Positions 10,500-19,496 of a stretch of 62,884 nt of DNA are shown one piece after another. The stretch is from Planctomycetaceae bacterium. Its GTDB lineage: Bacteria; Planctomycetota; Planctomycetia; Planctomycetales; Planctomycetaceae. A program made the position numbers and the translations under genes. Each line of letters begins with the position of its first letter. Position 1 is the first letter of the stretch. The notes under the pieces were generated by a model. The model was not told the origin of the DNA. It saw nothing but the letters and a program-made list of their open reading frames with translations, and did no database searches. The stretch lies in NCBI GenBank assembly GCA_021732845.1, contig JAKFUF010000124.1:1-62884 (forward strand). Reading direction: 5' to 3'.

Positions 10500-12409
10500 T
10501 ACGATGCATCCGCGGCCTTCAGCACTTCGACGATCTCGCGGTGATCGCCTTTCTCCGCCCAAGCCATCGGCTTCGCCCACGGCTCGGCGTCCGGCTCGCG
10601 CGGATCCACGCCGTGCTCCAGATACAGTTGGACCAGTTCCGCCCGTCCCCACCGGCAGGCCCAGCCCAGCGGTGTCGATTTGAGCATCGGATCGCGCCGG
10701 CTGAGGGAGGCTCCGGCCTCCAGCAGCAGCGTGGCTCGCAGCACTCGCGTCTCCGCGTCAGTTGACTCCGTAGCCACATGGTGCAGCATGGTGAAGCCGC
10801 CCTTCCCCGGAACGTCACCCGCATCCGGATCCACGCCGTGGCTCAAAATCACCCGGAAGCATTCGGTGACACTGGCGCGGATCAGCACGTAATTCCACCA
10901 GGGGTCGGTGCGGTCCCGTGTCATGTGTGGCAGGCACATCCGCACGATTTCGGGGTCGCCGCTGCCCGCCGCCAACAGCATCTGTTCCGCCAGTTGCGTG
11001 GGTGTCGGGTTTTCAATGTCCAGGCTGGAGGCGGCTATGGTTCCGCTAAGAATGCCTTGGGCCGTCTCCCGGTCAGAAATTGTTTCGACCGTGAGCCGCG
11101 CCCCGTGCCGCAGCAGCAGATCGACCATCGGGCCGTACTGAGCCATGCTCATCGCATCGCCGCTGGCATACACGACGCCGTTGACGTCCGCACCACGGGT
11201 CAGCAGCAGTTCGGCAGCTTCGGTGCGGTCACACAGAGCCGCGAACCACACCGGGATGCCCCAGCTCGCTTTGGAACCTTCTTCGCCAAGGACCGTTTCG
11301 TCAGGGTCCAAGCCGAAGTCCAGCAGCAGTTTTAGGATGTCGATCCGGTTGACGCGGACGGCAATCGACAGCAGACCCCCGCGCAGCCAGTGAATCTCAT
11401 TCTTGAGCCGCCCCTGCTGATGGAGCTGCCGGAGCGTCGGCTCATCACCAATGGCGATGGCGGCCCGCGCGGTCAGCTCCGCGCCGGCTGAGCGCAGCAG
11501 CCGAACTGTTTCCTCCAAAACCGCAGGCGGCTTGTCGGACTGCTCCATATAGACCGCATGCCGGCCGTGTGCCGACGAGCCGGCGACGAGGGCCGCGTAG
11601 TCGAGCGGCGTGTGCCCCGCGGCATCGCGGGCGTCGACAACCGCATGCCTTTCGATGAGCCACCGAATCAACTCCGGTTGCTGCGACCAGGCCGCGATGT
11701 GCAGCGGCGTGGCTCCCCGCACGTTGCACGCCCCAATGAGAGTTGGATCGGCTTCGAGCATCCGCCCGGCGTCGGCGGCCTGGCCTGTGGCAATCACCTG
11801 CAGAATCTGGTCGGTCTGCGAACCGATGGTGGCACCGGGCGTACTCATGTCCGTGCGCCGCCGTTGTTCCTCCTGCTCAAGAATCGCCAGAATGTCGTCG
11901 TAGCCACGGTCTTTGGCAATGGCGTACGCTGTGGTGGCATCACGGTGTGGCCAGATGCCCGCGTGGGCATCCGAGCCCAGCTCCATCAGGACCCGCGTCA
12001 TCACGGCATCGCGGCGGAGGACGGCGAGATGCAGTGGAATCCGCTCGCCGAACTCGCCATCAGGCGACAATTCCACCAAGTCGGGCCGGGCCTTTGCCAG
12101 ACTCCGAACCGTGGCTTCATCGCCAGCCTCCACGGCTGCCGAAAATGCCTGGATGTTCGCCCCGTCGACATGCAGTTTGAGCTTCGCCCAACTGGCAAAC
12201 CCATAGGCCCGGGCGAGGACTCGCTGGGCGTCGGCCAGCGCAAAGCGGTTGGGGTCGGGGGATCGCTCGAAGCGTTCGACTTCGGCGACGGCCGCGGGTT
12301 CACCCGACAGGAACTGCTTGAGCAGATCCTTCGCCTGCTTGCGAAGCTGTTCGAGATTCGGGTTGGCGATAAGGGCGCGCGTGGGCGCAGACTCTGACTG
12401 AGGTGACAT
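10499..12409 (-). CDS. Ankyrin repeat protein
   Basis: A 636-residue ankyrin protein with no signal peptide, so probably cytoplasmic. The first 85 residues form a conserved leader seen in other bacterial ankyrin proteins (LEQLRKQAKDLLKQFLSGEP, then LADAQRVLARAYGFASWAKL). Recognisable ankyrin units include GERIPLHLAVLRRDAVMTRV, GATPLHIAAWSQQPELIRWL, AGHTPLDYAALVAG and STPLGWACRWGRAELVQLYL. Other repeats are diverged. The partner is unknown. It stands alone upstream of the DUF1295 pair, separated by an inverted repeat. Confidence 0.88.
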   Translation of the reverse strand: MSPQSESAPTRALIANPNLEQLRKQAKDLLKQFLSGEPAAVAEVERFERSPDPNRFALADAQRVLARAYGFASWAKLKLHVDGANIQAFSAAVEAGDEATVRSLAKARPDLVELSPDGEFGERIPLHLAVLRRDAVMTRVLMELGSDAHAGIWPHRDATTAYAIAKDRGYDDILAILEQEEQRRRTDMSTPGATIGSQTDQILQVIATGQAADAGRMLEADPTLIGACNVRGATPLHIAAWSQQPELIRWLIERHAVVDARDAAGHTPLDYAALVAGSSAHGRHAVYMEQSDKPPAVLEETVRLLRSAGAELTARAAIAIGDEPTLRQLHQQGRLKNEIHWLRGGLLSIAVRVNRIDILKLLLDFGLDPDETVLGEEGSKASWGIPVWFAALCDRTEAAELLLTRGADVNGVVYASGDAMSMAQYGPMVDLLLRHGARLTVETISDRETAQGILSGTIAASSLDIENPTPTQLAEQMLLAAGSGDPEIVRMCLPHMTRDRTDPWWNYVLIRASVTECFRVILSHGVDPDAGDVPGKGGFTMLHHVATESTDAETRVLRATLLLEAGASLSRRDPMLKSTPLGWACRWGRAELVQLYLEHGVDPREPDAEPWAKPMAWAEKGDHREIVEVLKAADAS

Positions 12410-12445
12410 GAAATCCCTCTTTCCGCGGCGGCAGGCCGCATCGCC

Positions 12446-12528
12446 TTGCGTGATTTCGGGACACCGCCAGTGGATCTGGAGTGAGCGCCAGCGAGCGGAT
12501 CCGCGACAGGTGTCCCGGAATCACGCAA
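12446..12528. repeat. 83-bp imperfect palindrome, family P1
   Basis: TTGCGTGAT at the left pairs with ATCACGCAA at the right, and GGGACACC with GGTGTCCC inside. The core CGCCAGTGGATC...CAGCGAGCGGATC is shared in inverse orientation with the tandem units at 12785-13062, and directly with 18385-18450. It lies just upstream of the ankyrin gene start. Confidence 0.8.
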
Positions 12529-12713
12529 TTTAATATAGGTGTCCGCGTCGCGAACCGAAAAGAAGGTGCGCAGACAGAGATTCAACAAATTGGTCGGGTG
12601 GGCTCAGCCCTTTCCGCGGACACAGCAGCGCCCCGCTCGCTGCAGATATTCTACACGTGACGGGGCGTAGTGCCAGACACGCGCGGACGTGTTTCCGCCG
12701 AAGGGCCAATTGC

Positions 12714-12746
12714 CAACAGCCACCGCTTCGCCAGCGGTGGCTGTTG
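12714..12746. repeat. 14-bp perfect stem-loop
   Basis: CAACAGCCACCGCT pairs perfectly with AGCGGTGGCTGTTG around a five-base loop. No T-run follows on either strand, so it is more likely a dispersed palindrome than a terminator. Confidence 0.75.
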
Positions 12747-12784
12747 ACTGAACGGGTAGTTGTCGGTGCTCTCCGTTCTGTGCT

Positions 12785-13062
12785 GTGTCTTTTTGCCTGA
12801 TTCCGACACACCTGTCGTGGATCCGCTCGCTGACGCTTGCTCTGATCCACTGGCGGTGTGTCCGAATCAGGCGGGTGTCTTTTTGCCTGATTCCGACACA
12901 CCTGTCGTGGATCCGCTCGCTGACGCTTGCTCTGATCCACTGGCGGTGTGTCCGAATCAGGCGGGTGTCTTTTTGCCTGATTCAGACGCACCTGTCGTGG
13001 ATCCGCTCGCTGACGCTTGCTCTGATCCACTGGCGGTGTGTCCGAATCAGGCGGGTGTCTTT
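12785..13062. repeat. Three tandem 90-bp palindromic units, family P1
   Basis: Cores at 12795-12872, 12885-12962 and 12975-13052 are spaced exactly 90 bases apart and are near identical; the third has two substitutions near its left end. Each core is an imperfect palindrome (GCCTGATTC at the left, GAATCAGGC at the right). The 90-base period keeps a frame open through the array, which is not a gene. The array abuts the 3' end of the pilin-like gene. Confidence 0.9.
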
Positions 13063-13066
13063 TTGC

Positions 13067-13381
13067 TTAGTTCGGGCAGTTGTCTTCGCTGACTGGGCCG
13101 AGGTTGCAGGAGATGTCGTTCTCGCTGTCGGCCTCATCCGCATGATCCTTGAAGCTGCTGCCGACGAAGCGGGCTTTGCAGCTTGTCACACCTTGGTAGT
13201 GGAAGCTCTGGTTGACGCTGCCGATCGCGGCTCCGACGTCTTCCAGTTCCTGATTGACACCGTTGGACACTTCGGTGAGCCCCACAACCAGGCCGATCAC
13301 GGCGATCGTCGAGACCAGGACGAGTTCGGCGGAGACGATAAAACCGGCTTCGTCGCGGAACAGTTGGGTGCAGAGGTTCAT
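13067..13381 (-). CDS. Small Flp-pilin-like secreted protein
   Basis: A 104-residue protein. A short charged leader (MNLCTQLFRDEAG) is followed by one hydrophobic segment, FIVSAELVLVSTIAVIGLVV, and a polar C-terminal part with Cys at TSCKA and NDISCNLG. The pattern (short leader ending in Gly, Phe at +1, Glu at +6 of the mature form, hydrophobic N-terminal helix) is that of type IV or Flp-type pilins processed by a prepilin peptidase. No pilus assembly gene is nearby. Two or three Cys residues in the C-terminal part could form a disulfide. The upstream leader (13382-13545) is CA-rich on this strand and probably holds the promoter. Confidence 0.7.
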   Translation of the reverse strand: MNLCTQLFRDEAGFIVSAELVLVSTIAVIGLVVGLTEVSNGVNQELEDVGAAIGSVNQSFHYQGVTSCKARFVGSSFKDHADEADSENDISCNLGPVSEDNCPN

Positions 13382-13699
13382 GGTGCGTGTCCTGGGGAGA
13401 TTGTTATGCGAGTGTTTTGTTGAGTGTTTGTTGTTGTTCTGGCGTCTTGTTGTTTTGTTGTCGTCGCGTTGGTGATGTTTAACTTCTTAAGCACACGCAG
13501 TGCCGGATTGAACAATCTGTAAAGATTTCTGAACGCGGCATTTCTGTTGCGCTGCAACTTGTTTTCTACAATGCATTTGCGACATGACTTCCATCAACGC
13601 CGCCTCTACGCTGGGGGCGAGGTGCCGCATGCGAGACGTGGCACAAACGCCTCAAGCGATGTGGCGACGGGGAGACACGGCAACAGACGGCGGAGCGGT

Positions 13700-14535
13700 C
13701 GAATTCGGTCACCGGACGGCTTGCGCCGTGCCGCTAAAAGGACGTGGGGAATCAGCGTCCACCGTTCACCGACTTTATAGCGGCTGGGCGCGAGCCCTCC
13801 GGTGATGATCGATGGGCAGCGATCGAAATCGGTCACCGGACGGCTTGCGCCGTGCCGCTAGAAGGACGCGTGGAATCAGCGTCCACCGTTCACCGACTTT
13901 ATAGCGGCTGGGCGCGAGCCCTCCGGTGAGCCACCGTGGGTGGATAATCACTCACCGGACGGCTTGCGCCGTGCCGCTAAAAGGACGTGGGGAATCAGCG
14001 TCCACCGTTCACCGACTTTATAGCGGCTGGGCGCGAGCCCTCCGGTGAGCCACCGTGGGTGGATAATCACTCACCGGACGGCTTGCGCCGTGCCGCTAAG
14101 ATGACGTGGGAAATCAGCGTCCACCGTTCATCGACTTTACAGCGGCTGGGCGCGAGCCCTCCGGTGAGCCACCGTGGGTGGATAATCACTCACCGGACGG
14201 CTTGCGCCGTGCCGCTAAAAGGACGCGTGGAATCAACGTCCACCGTTCACCGACTTTATAGCGGCTGGGCGCGAGCCCTCCGGTGAGCCACCGTGGGTGG
14301 ATAATCACTCACCGGACGGCTTGCGCCGTGCCGCTAGAAGGACGCGTGGAATCAGCGTCCACCGTTCACCGACTTTATAGCGGCTGGGCGCGAGCCCTCC
14401 GGTGAGCCACCGTGGGTGGATAATCACTCACCGGACGGCTTGCGCCGTGCCGCTAGAAGGACGCGTGGAATCAGCCCACCGTTCACCGACTTTATAGCGG
14501 CTGGGCGCGAGTCCGCCGGTGAGGATCGATCGCAG
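13700..14535. repeat. Tandem array of about seven 119-bp hairpin units
   Basis: The arm starting CACCGGACGGCTTGCGCCGT recurs at about 13710, 13834, 13952, 14071, 14190, 14309 and 14428. Each is followed by AAAAGGACG, a linker GGAATCAGCGTCCACCGTTC, and an arm starting AGCGGCTGGGCGCGAGCCCT. The two arms are imperfect reverse complements, so each unit can fold. Units are close to identical, with a few point differences. Single copies occur near 690, 835, 2673 and 4199-4313. The array lies between the pilin-like gene and the lpxB stop. Confidence 0.92.
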
Positions 14536-14558
14536 ATCTGTCGAAACCGCACATCAAC

Positions 14559-15728
14559 CTACGCCGCGCGGCTAAGCGGCAGGCGGTCGAGTTCCCGCAG
14601 GATCGCGTCAGCCGCATTGCGTGTGGCTCCGGGCGAAGCCACGCGGTCGCGGAGCAGCCGCATCTCGGCCTTGCGCTTCGCCATCTCCACGGGCGATCCG
14701 AGCCACGTCCCGAGCTGGTCGGCCATCTGCGCCACCTCGACTTCTGGTGTGCGGCAGGGGGCGAACTCCGGCATGATCATCCAGTCGGCAATCAGATTTG
14801 CCAGACAGAAGTATTTGCACTGGATCAACGGCTTCAAAAAGATGACCGAGAACGTGCTGACACAGTACACCACCACGGAGGGAGTGGTTCGCGCCAAGAC
14901 TTCCAGACTGACAGAGCCCGAGACAAGCACACAGGTTTCAGCGGCCTCAATGATCTCGGAGGTCTTGCCGACATGCAGGTCCACCGGCAGATCGGGGTGG
15001 TGCTTTTTCAGGTGTTCCGCACAGTGGGCTCGCTGCGACTCTTTGTACGAAGCGACGAGAAAACGGGCCGTGGGAAACCGCTCGCGGAGCTTCTGCATCA
15101 GCATGCACTGCACCGGGAAGTTCATGGAGACTTCCAGGTTTCGTGAACCGGGCAGAATGCCAATAACCCGTTCGCCTGCCGCTTTGCGATCCGCCTGCTG
15201 CTTCAAGAAAGCCGGATCCAGAGGATGAGAGGCGACCTCATCAAAGAACGGATGCCCGACGAATTCTGCCGGCATGTTCCGTTCGCGATACCAGTCAAAT
15301 TCAAAGGGGAGGCAGCACAACACCTTGTCGATGAGCTTCCGCATTTTATGGATCCGCCACGGAGCCCAGGCCCACAGTTGCGGCGGCAGATAGTAATAGA
15401 CCGGAATGCCCCGCTTGCGGGCGGCGCGGGCCACCCACCAGTTGAAGCCGGGGAAGTCGACAAGGACGACCGCATCGGGGCGGTCGGCGTCGAACAATTG
15501 CCCAGCCCGCTTGGCGAGCTGGATGAACTTTCCCAACAGCGGCAGAATCGCGGCGATGCCCATCACCGCCATGTCGGTCAGTTGAAAATCGACCCGGCAG
15601 CCAGCCTCCCGCATCTTTGGGCCGCCATAGCCGACGCATTCCACCCCACGCGACTGCAGATTGGTGATGAGCTTGGCGGCATGCAGGTCGCCGCTCGGTT
15701 CGCCCACGGAGAAGAAAACACGCATCAT
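14559..15728 (-). CDS. lpxB: Lipid-A-disaccharide synthase
   Basis: LpxB joins UDP-diacylglucosamine with lipid X to form the lipid A disaccharide. The 389-residue protein has the family N-terminus FFSVGEPSGDLHAAKLI, the block VVLVDFPGFNWWVARAARKR, and YYYLPPQLWAWAPWRIHKMR in the first half. GHPFFDEV and GILPGSRNLEVSMNFP follow in the glycosyltransferase fold. Its presence implies lipid A synthesis in this cell. The gene stands alone and is divergent from fliK, with the 119-bp repeat array just after its stop. Confidence 0.96.
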   Translation of the reverse strand: MMRVFFSVGEPSGDLHAAKLITNLQSRGVECVGYGGPKMREAGCRVDFQLTDMAVMGIAAILPLLGKFIQLAKRAGQLFDADRPDAVVLVDFPGFNWWVARAARKRGIPVYYYLPPQLWAWAPWRIHKMRKLIDKVLCCLPFEFDWYRERNMPAEFVGHPFFDEVASHPLDPAFLKQQADRKAAGERVIGILPGSRNLEVSMNFPVQCMLMQKLRERFPTARFLVASYKESQRAHCAEHLKKHHPDLPVDLHVGKTSEIIEAAETCVLVSGSVSLEVLARTTPSVVVYCVSTFSVIFLKPLIQCKYFCLANLIADWMIMPEFAPCRTPEVEVAQMADQLGTWLGSPVEMAKRKAEMRLLRDRVASPGATRNAADAILRELDRLPLSRAA

Positions 15729-15800
15729 GCCATCCCTGGCTGCCGGCCGTATGTGACAACGAAAAGTCTGTAGCTGTGGTCGCCGTTGAACGGCCCTTTA

Positions 15801-16072
15801 ACCACGAAAGGCACGAAGGACACGAAAGAAGTTGCGGGAGGGAAGGCGAAGTCTTGGGTGAATGAATTTCAAATTTCAGATCTCAAAATTCACAGTCTGT
15901 TGAGCCCGTCAACCTGGTTGCTCAATTCTGTCGCAGGACACGAATTCCTGGACAAAATTCGAACATGGTTAAGAGGCCCTTGGCTGTGAAGTCTCAAAAC
16001 TGATTTGAAATCCGTTGGCTCGCCAAGTGGCTTTGCCGTCGCCATTTTCGTGTTCTTCGTGCCTTTCGTGGT
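15801..16072. repeat. CACGAA-type inverted repeat in the lpxB-fliK spacer
   Basis: ACCACGAAAGGCACGAAGGA near 15801 has its near-perfect reverse complement ending CTTTCGTGGT near 16072. The 15729-16284 spacer otherwise shows an A/T-rich stretch (15860-15900) and no gene. Confidence 0.7.
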
Positions 16073-16284
16073 CAAAAACCTAATCTGCAGGCGTCTTTGA
16101 TCGCTCTTAAAAAGCTGGCAACATAGGCGGCTCGCGTAAAACGGTCAAGATGATTCGCGGCGGCTTTCAACGGATCCGATGTGGCATGTTGGGAAACCTT
16201 GAACGTCTGCGCCGAAAATGTCGAAAGAACCATCAGCCCGGCGAATTTGTGCCGGTGCGATGGGTTTGCCTGAAGGGGCGCGGC

Positions 16285-18378
16285 ATGGCGGCGATGGATG
16301 TCCTGACTGCACTCAACGTCGTTCCCGTGCGGCCGGTGGCTCAGCCCGAAAACCGGGCGGTCGAAGGCCCCGCCTCCAGCATTCCCGAACAGGAAAGCCC
16401 GCGCTCCGCCGAGCGGAGCAACCGGTCGAATTTTCGCTCAAAGCTCTCGGATTCACTGCGCGGCAGCTCCCGCCGCGATGCCCCCGCCGAGCGGCCCGAT
16501 CCGTCACCACCATCCGAGTCCCGGACGCAGGCAGCCAGCCGCAAGGCACCTGTGAACGAACCGGAAGACAGCGAACCCGCGGAAGACTCCGAAGAGGTGG
16601 AGGCCGATTCCATCCCGGCAGACGCGACCGCCGAGGAAACCACCGAATCCCAGGCACCGGCCGTTGAGCCCCAAATCGACCTGGCGGCTGCCGCGGAAAT
16701 CGTCCAAGCCGCCGCGGTGCAAACACCCGTGGCTCAGACCCCCAATCTCAATCAAAATCCAACTACCGCGAACGCACCGCCACCCGGGCTGATTCAGGCG
16801 TCTCAAAACTGGACTCAACGATCCCCACAGCCCAAGCCAGCGCCCGCTCCGGTTGCCCAGCAGAAGCCACTCACCATCCCTGAGGGGTTGCTGCCCGTTG
16901 AACAAGGCTCAAGCGACACGTTGCCCGCGCAGGATGTCGCGTCTCAATTTGACGCCGACATCGTTCAAACCACTGTGGAAGATGTGACTGGGCAATTGCC
17001 TGAGAACGCTGTGAATGTCGGTGACGAGCCATCCCTGCCTCCCGCTGAGGCGGCTGAGCCACTGGCTGCCGTGCCAGAGGTTGAGGTTCAGCCGATTGAG
17101 CCGGAACAACCACTGCCGCCGCCAGTGCATGCCGATCAGACTGGTCCTTCACACCAATTTCGTGTGAATCCATCCCAGACATCGCCGGTCGCGGCCCGGA
17201 AAACGAACGTGAAAGTCCAGGCCCAGCCCGTGGTGCCGGTGCAGGTGGCTGCGGAACAGCCTGTTCAAACGGAGGATGCGTCACAGGTTGAGGCCTCCCA
17301 GACATCGGCAGAAGCGCAACCAGTGCCGCAGGTTGTTGTTGAGAGTTTGTATCAGAATGTCGCTGCCGACGAGACGTCCTATGAGGACCGCTTTCCCGTG
17401 CCGGTTTCGACCGACGACGAGACGGGGGAATCACAACGACCGAGCCAGCCAATTCCTCAAGTCGCGGTTCGACGCGAAGCGATCGCGCCGCGCATTGCCA
17501 GCAACACGCCGGTGGCCGTGGTTGAAGAGGAGGCTCCGCCTTCCATCAATCCCGACATCCCCGTGGATTTTCTGAGCACCGGAAGCGAACCGGCTCCGCA
17601 TAGCACACCTGTGGCTGATGGCCAGCTTCCCAAAGTCCAAGCGGCCCCGGTGCCGCCATTCGCGTCCCGACCGCCAAGCTTGCCGCCCGCAAACACCTTT
17701 GGGGCGAACCTCACGACTGATGTTGGAACTCCCGAAGTGGAGTCCACCGGCACCCTCAAATTGCAGACGACAGCAGAGGTTTCCGGTCAAACACCAAATA
17801 CTCTTACGGAGCCTGAATTTGTCACGACGCCCGTTACCAATGCTGGTCCCCTCCCCACCGAAGGCAAAATCGATCGATTGCGGCACCCCGGCGAATCGCG
17901 GGTGGCAATTGATCCGCGACAAGTCGTGCATCAGGTGGCTCGAAGCGTCCAATCCGCCGCCGAAGGCGGAAGCCCGAGTTTGCGGGTCCGATTGGACCCC
18001 CCGGAGCTAGGTCCGCTGCAGATTGATGTCACGGTGACGAGCGGCGGCGTCAGTGCCCGGCTCGAAGCCGAGTCCAACGCAACGCAACGCTTGCTCCAGG
18101 ACAACCTCGGACAATTGCGGGAGGCACTGGCCCAACAGGGCGTGGCGATCGACAAACTGACGATTGAAAAACACTCGGACCCGGGTCGTTCGGATCTGGC
18201 CGACCGGTCCTTTCAGCAACAGCAGCAGCAACAACAGACAGGGGATCGTGAGGCGGGCCGCCAGCAACAGCGGCAACCGCAGGGCCGCGACCAAGGACCT
18301 TTCGAACGCAACCAACCACCCTCGACCGCACGGTCCGGTGGCTCAGCCCGGAACGGACGTCTGGATGTTCAAGTCTAA
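16285..18378 (+). CDS. fliK: Flagellar hook-length control protein FliK
   Basis: FliK measures the hook and switches the export gate from hook to filament substrates. The 697-residue protein is long and low-complexity (Pro, Gln, Glu, Val, Ala) over its first 580 residues, as expected for a molecular ruler. It ends in a recognisable Flg_hook domain: SLRVRLDPPELGPLQIDVTV, then GVSARLEAESNATQRLLQDN and LREALAQQGV. A poly-Gln tract follows (FQQQQQQQQ). ATG 16285 is chosen because AAGGGG lies about seven bases upstream and the frame above it is unlike a gene. It opens the flagellar cluster. Confidence 0.9.
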   Translation: MAAMDVLTALNVVPVRPVAQPENRAVEGPASSIPEQESPRSAERSNRSNFRSKLSDSLRGSSRRDAPAERPDPSPPSESRTQAASRKAPVNEPEDSEPAEDSEEVEADSIPADATAEETTESQAPAVEPQIDLAAAAEIVQAAAVQTPVAQTPNLNQNPTTANAPPPGLIQASQNWTQRSPQPKPAPAPVAQQKPLTIPEGLLPVEQGSSDTLPAQDVASQFDADIVQTTVEDVTGQLPENAVNVGDEPSLPPAEAAEPLAAVPEVEVQPIEPEQPLPPPVHADQTGPSHQFRVNPSQTSPVAARKTNVKVQAQPVVPVQVAAEQPVQTEDASQVEASQTSAEAQPVPQVVVESLYQNVAADETSYEDRFPVPVSTDDETGESQRPSQPIPQVAVRREAIAPRIASNTPVAVVEEEAPPSINPDIPVDFLSTGSEPAPHSTPVADGQLPKVQAAPVPPFASRPPSLPPANTFGANLTTDVGTPEVESTGTLKLQTTAEVSGQTPNTLTEPEFVTTPVTNAGPLPTEGKIDRLRHPGESRVAIDPRQVVHQVARSVQSAAEGGSPSLRVRLDPPELGPLQIDVTVTSGGVSARLEAESNATQRLLQDNLGQLREALAQQGVAIDKLTIEKHSDPGRSDLADRSFQQQQQQQQTGDREAGRQQQRQPQGRDQGPFERNQPPSTARSGGSARNGRLDVQV

Positions 18379-18384
18379 ATTGCG

Positions 18385-18450
18385 TTGCGTAATTCCGGGA
18401 GACCGCCAGTGGATCGGGAGTGAACACCGGCGAGCGGATCAACGACATCT
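18385..18450. repeat. P1 palindrome copy between fliK and flgD
   Basis: The stretch starting TTGCGTAATTCCGGGAGACC and containing CGCCAGTGGATC and GCGAGCGGATC matches the left and centre of the element at 12446-12528. The right arm is decayed. It fills most of the 98-base fliK-flgD gap. Confidence 0.75.
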
Positions 18451-18476
18451 TGAGTGAATTTGGCAGGAGCAGATCG

Positions 18477-18929
18477 ATGGCGACAAACGGTGTCAGCGGG
18501 ACCGGATCCTCGACCGGCTCGACTGTGGTTGACCCCACAAAAACGGGGTTCAACGGTCTGAATTCCCAGGATTTCATGAAGCTGCTGATCACGCAGTTGC
18601 AGAATCAGGATCCGACCGAACCGACGGACAGCGGCCAATTGCTGGACCAGCTTTCGAGCATGCGCAGCCTGCAGTCGAACATCGAGCTGGGCGAAACGTT
18701 GAAGAACATCACGCTGGGCCAGCAGGTGAGCACGGGAACGTCGTTCCTCGGCAAGGTGGTGATCGGCAAGACCACCGACAACGTGGACGTTGTCGGCGTC
18801 GTGGATTCGGTTTATGTCCGCGAAGGCGAGACCTACGTCGGCAGTGGCGACGATGAAATCCCCGTCAAGAACATCACCGGTGTGGCCCTGGCCAATGCCA
18901 ATCCTCCAGACACGACCAATGGAACGTGA
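18477..18929 (+). CDS. flgD: Flagellar hook capping protein FlgD
   Basis: FlgD caps the growing hook and is needed for FlgE polymerisation. The 150-residue protein has the signature SQDFMKLLITQLQNQDPTEP followed by LLDQLSSMRSLQSNIEL, which is the conserved N-terminal half of FlgD. It ends soon after LGKVVIGKTTDNVDVVGVVD, so the Tudor and Fn3-like part is short compared with E. coli FlgD (about 230 residues). ATG 18477 has AGGAG upstream. A frame from 18420 runs into the repeat element and is rejected as start. Confidence 0.92.
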   Translation: MATNGVSGTGSSTGSTVVDPTKTGFNGLNSQDFMKLLITQLQNQDPTEPTDSGQLLDQLSSMRSLQSNIELGETLKNITLGQQVSTGTSFLGKVVIGKTTDNVDVVGVVDSVYVREGETYVGSGDDEIPVKNITGVALANANPPDTTNGT

Positions 18930-18986
18930 CGCCACGTCGTCGCGCCGGTCCGTCGACGCCGCGCCTAAATCGGACGGTTAGAAATT

Positions 18987-19110
18987 AACCACGAATCTTC
19001 ACGAATTATGCGAATTTTCACGAATAATCAACTGGCTTCACATCGCGGGTGATGTGATCCACGAAGTTTTCATTCGTGTCATTCGCTTTATTCGTGAAAA
19101 TTCGTGGTCC
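18987..19110. repeat. CACGAA-type inverted repeat
   Basis: AACCACGAATCTTCACGAAT at the left is answered by TTCGTGAAAATTCGTGGT at the right, about 85 bases apart. The same type occurs at 15801-16072 and 22831-22954. No gene lies in 18930-19496. Confidence 0.75.
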
Positions 19111-19147
19111 CTTTTTCTCGTTGTTGGATGGTGCGTTTGCCTGGTTA

Positions 19148-19264
19148 GGACCGCGGCAAGAATGACTGTCGATTTTTGACGAGCCGCACAGCCAATGAGC
19201 CGGAGGGCCTTAGCCCCCGGTTGGAGGATGATCGGAAGACGCCAACGCCACGAACCGGACGCTA
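19148..19264. repeat. 117-bp dispersed repeat, copy 1
   Basis: The stretch starting GGACCGCGGCAAGAATGACT and including GCCGGAGGGCCTTAGCCCCC matches 22641-22757 in the same orientation with few differences. Both copies lie upstream of flagellar genes. Confidence 0.8.
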
Positions 19265-19496
19265 ACGCGCGCTAACGCGCGCCGGCTGATGAATCTGCCC
19301 TCAATCGGCGTCCATCCCAAGCAACTTCACCATGTTATTGTTGCCGCGATCCTTAAAGGCAGAGTCACCCTAAATCACCGCACAGACCCGGGCGAATCTG
19401 AGCGCCCTCATCGGTCGATAACTAAAGAACGACAGGAAGCGTATGGACTGCCCGGGCGAATGATCCCTGGCGGCAACACTGCGACGTGGAGGGATC

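Noticed and set aside
12760-13092. Open frame encoding three copies of a 30-residue repeat
   Set aside because: The frame stays open only because the DNA repeat is 90 bases long. The DNA is palindromic and the same repeat lies outside frames elsewhere.
13987-14286. Several 70-100 residue frames in the 119-bp array
   Set aside because: They repeat the same translated arms (SPDGLRRAA, TACAVPL) and only reflect the DNA repeat.
13700-14535. Array of near-identical units that could be taken for a CRISPR
   Set aside because: The whole 119-base unit is conserved, there are no variable spacers, and no cas gene is near.
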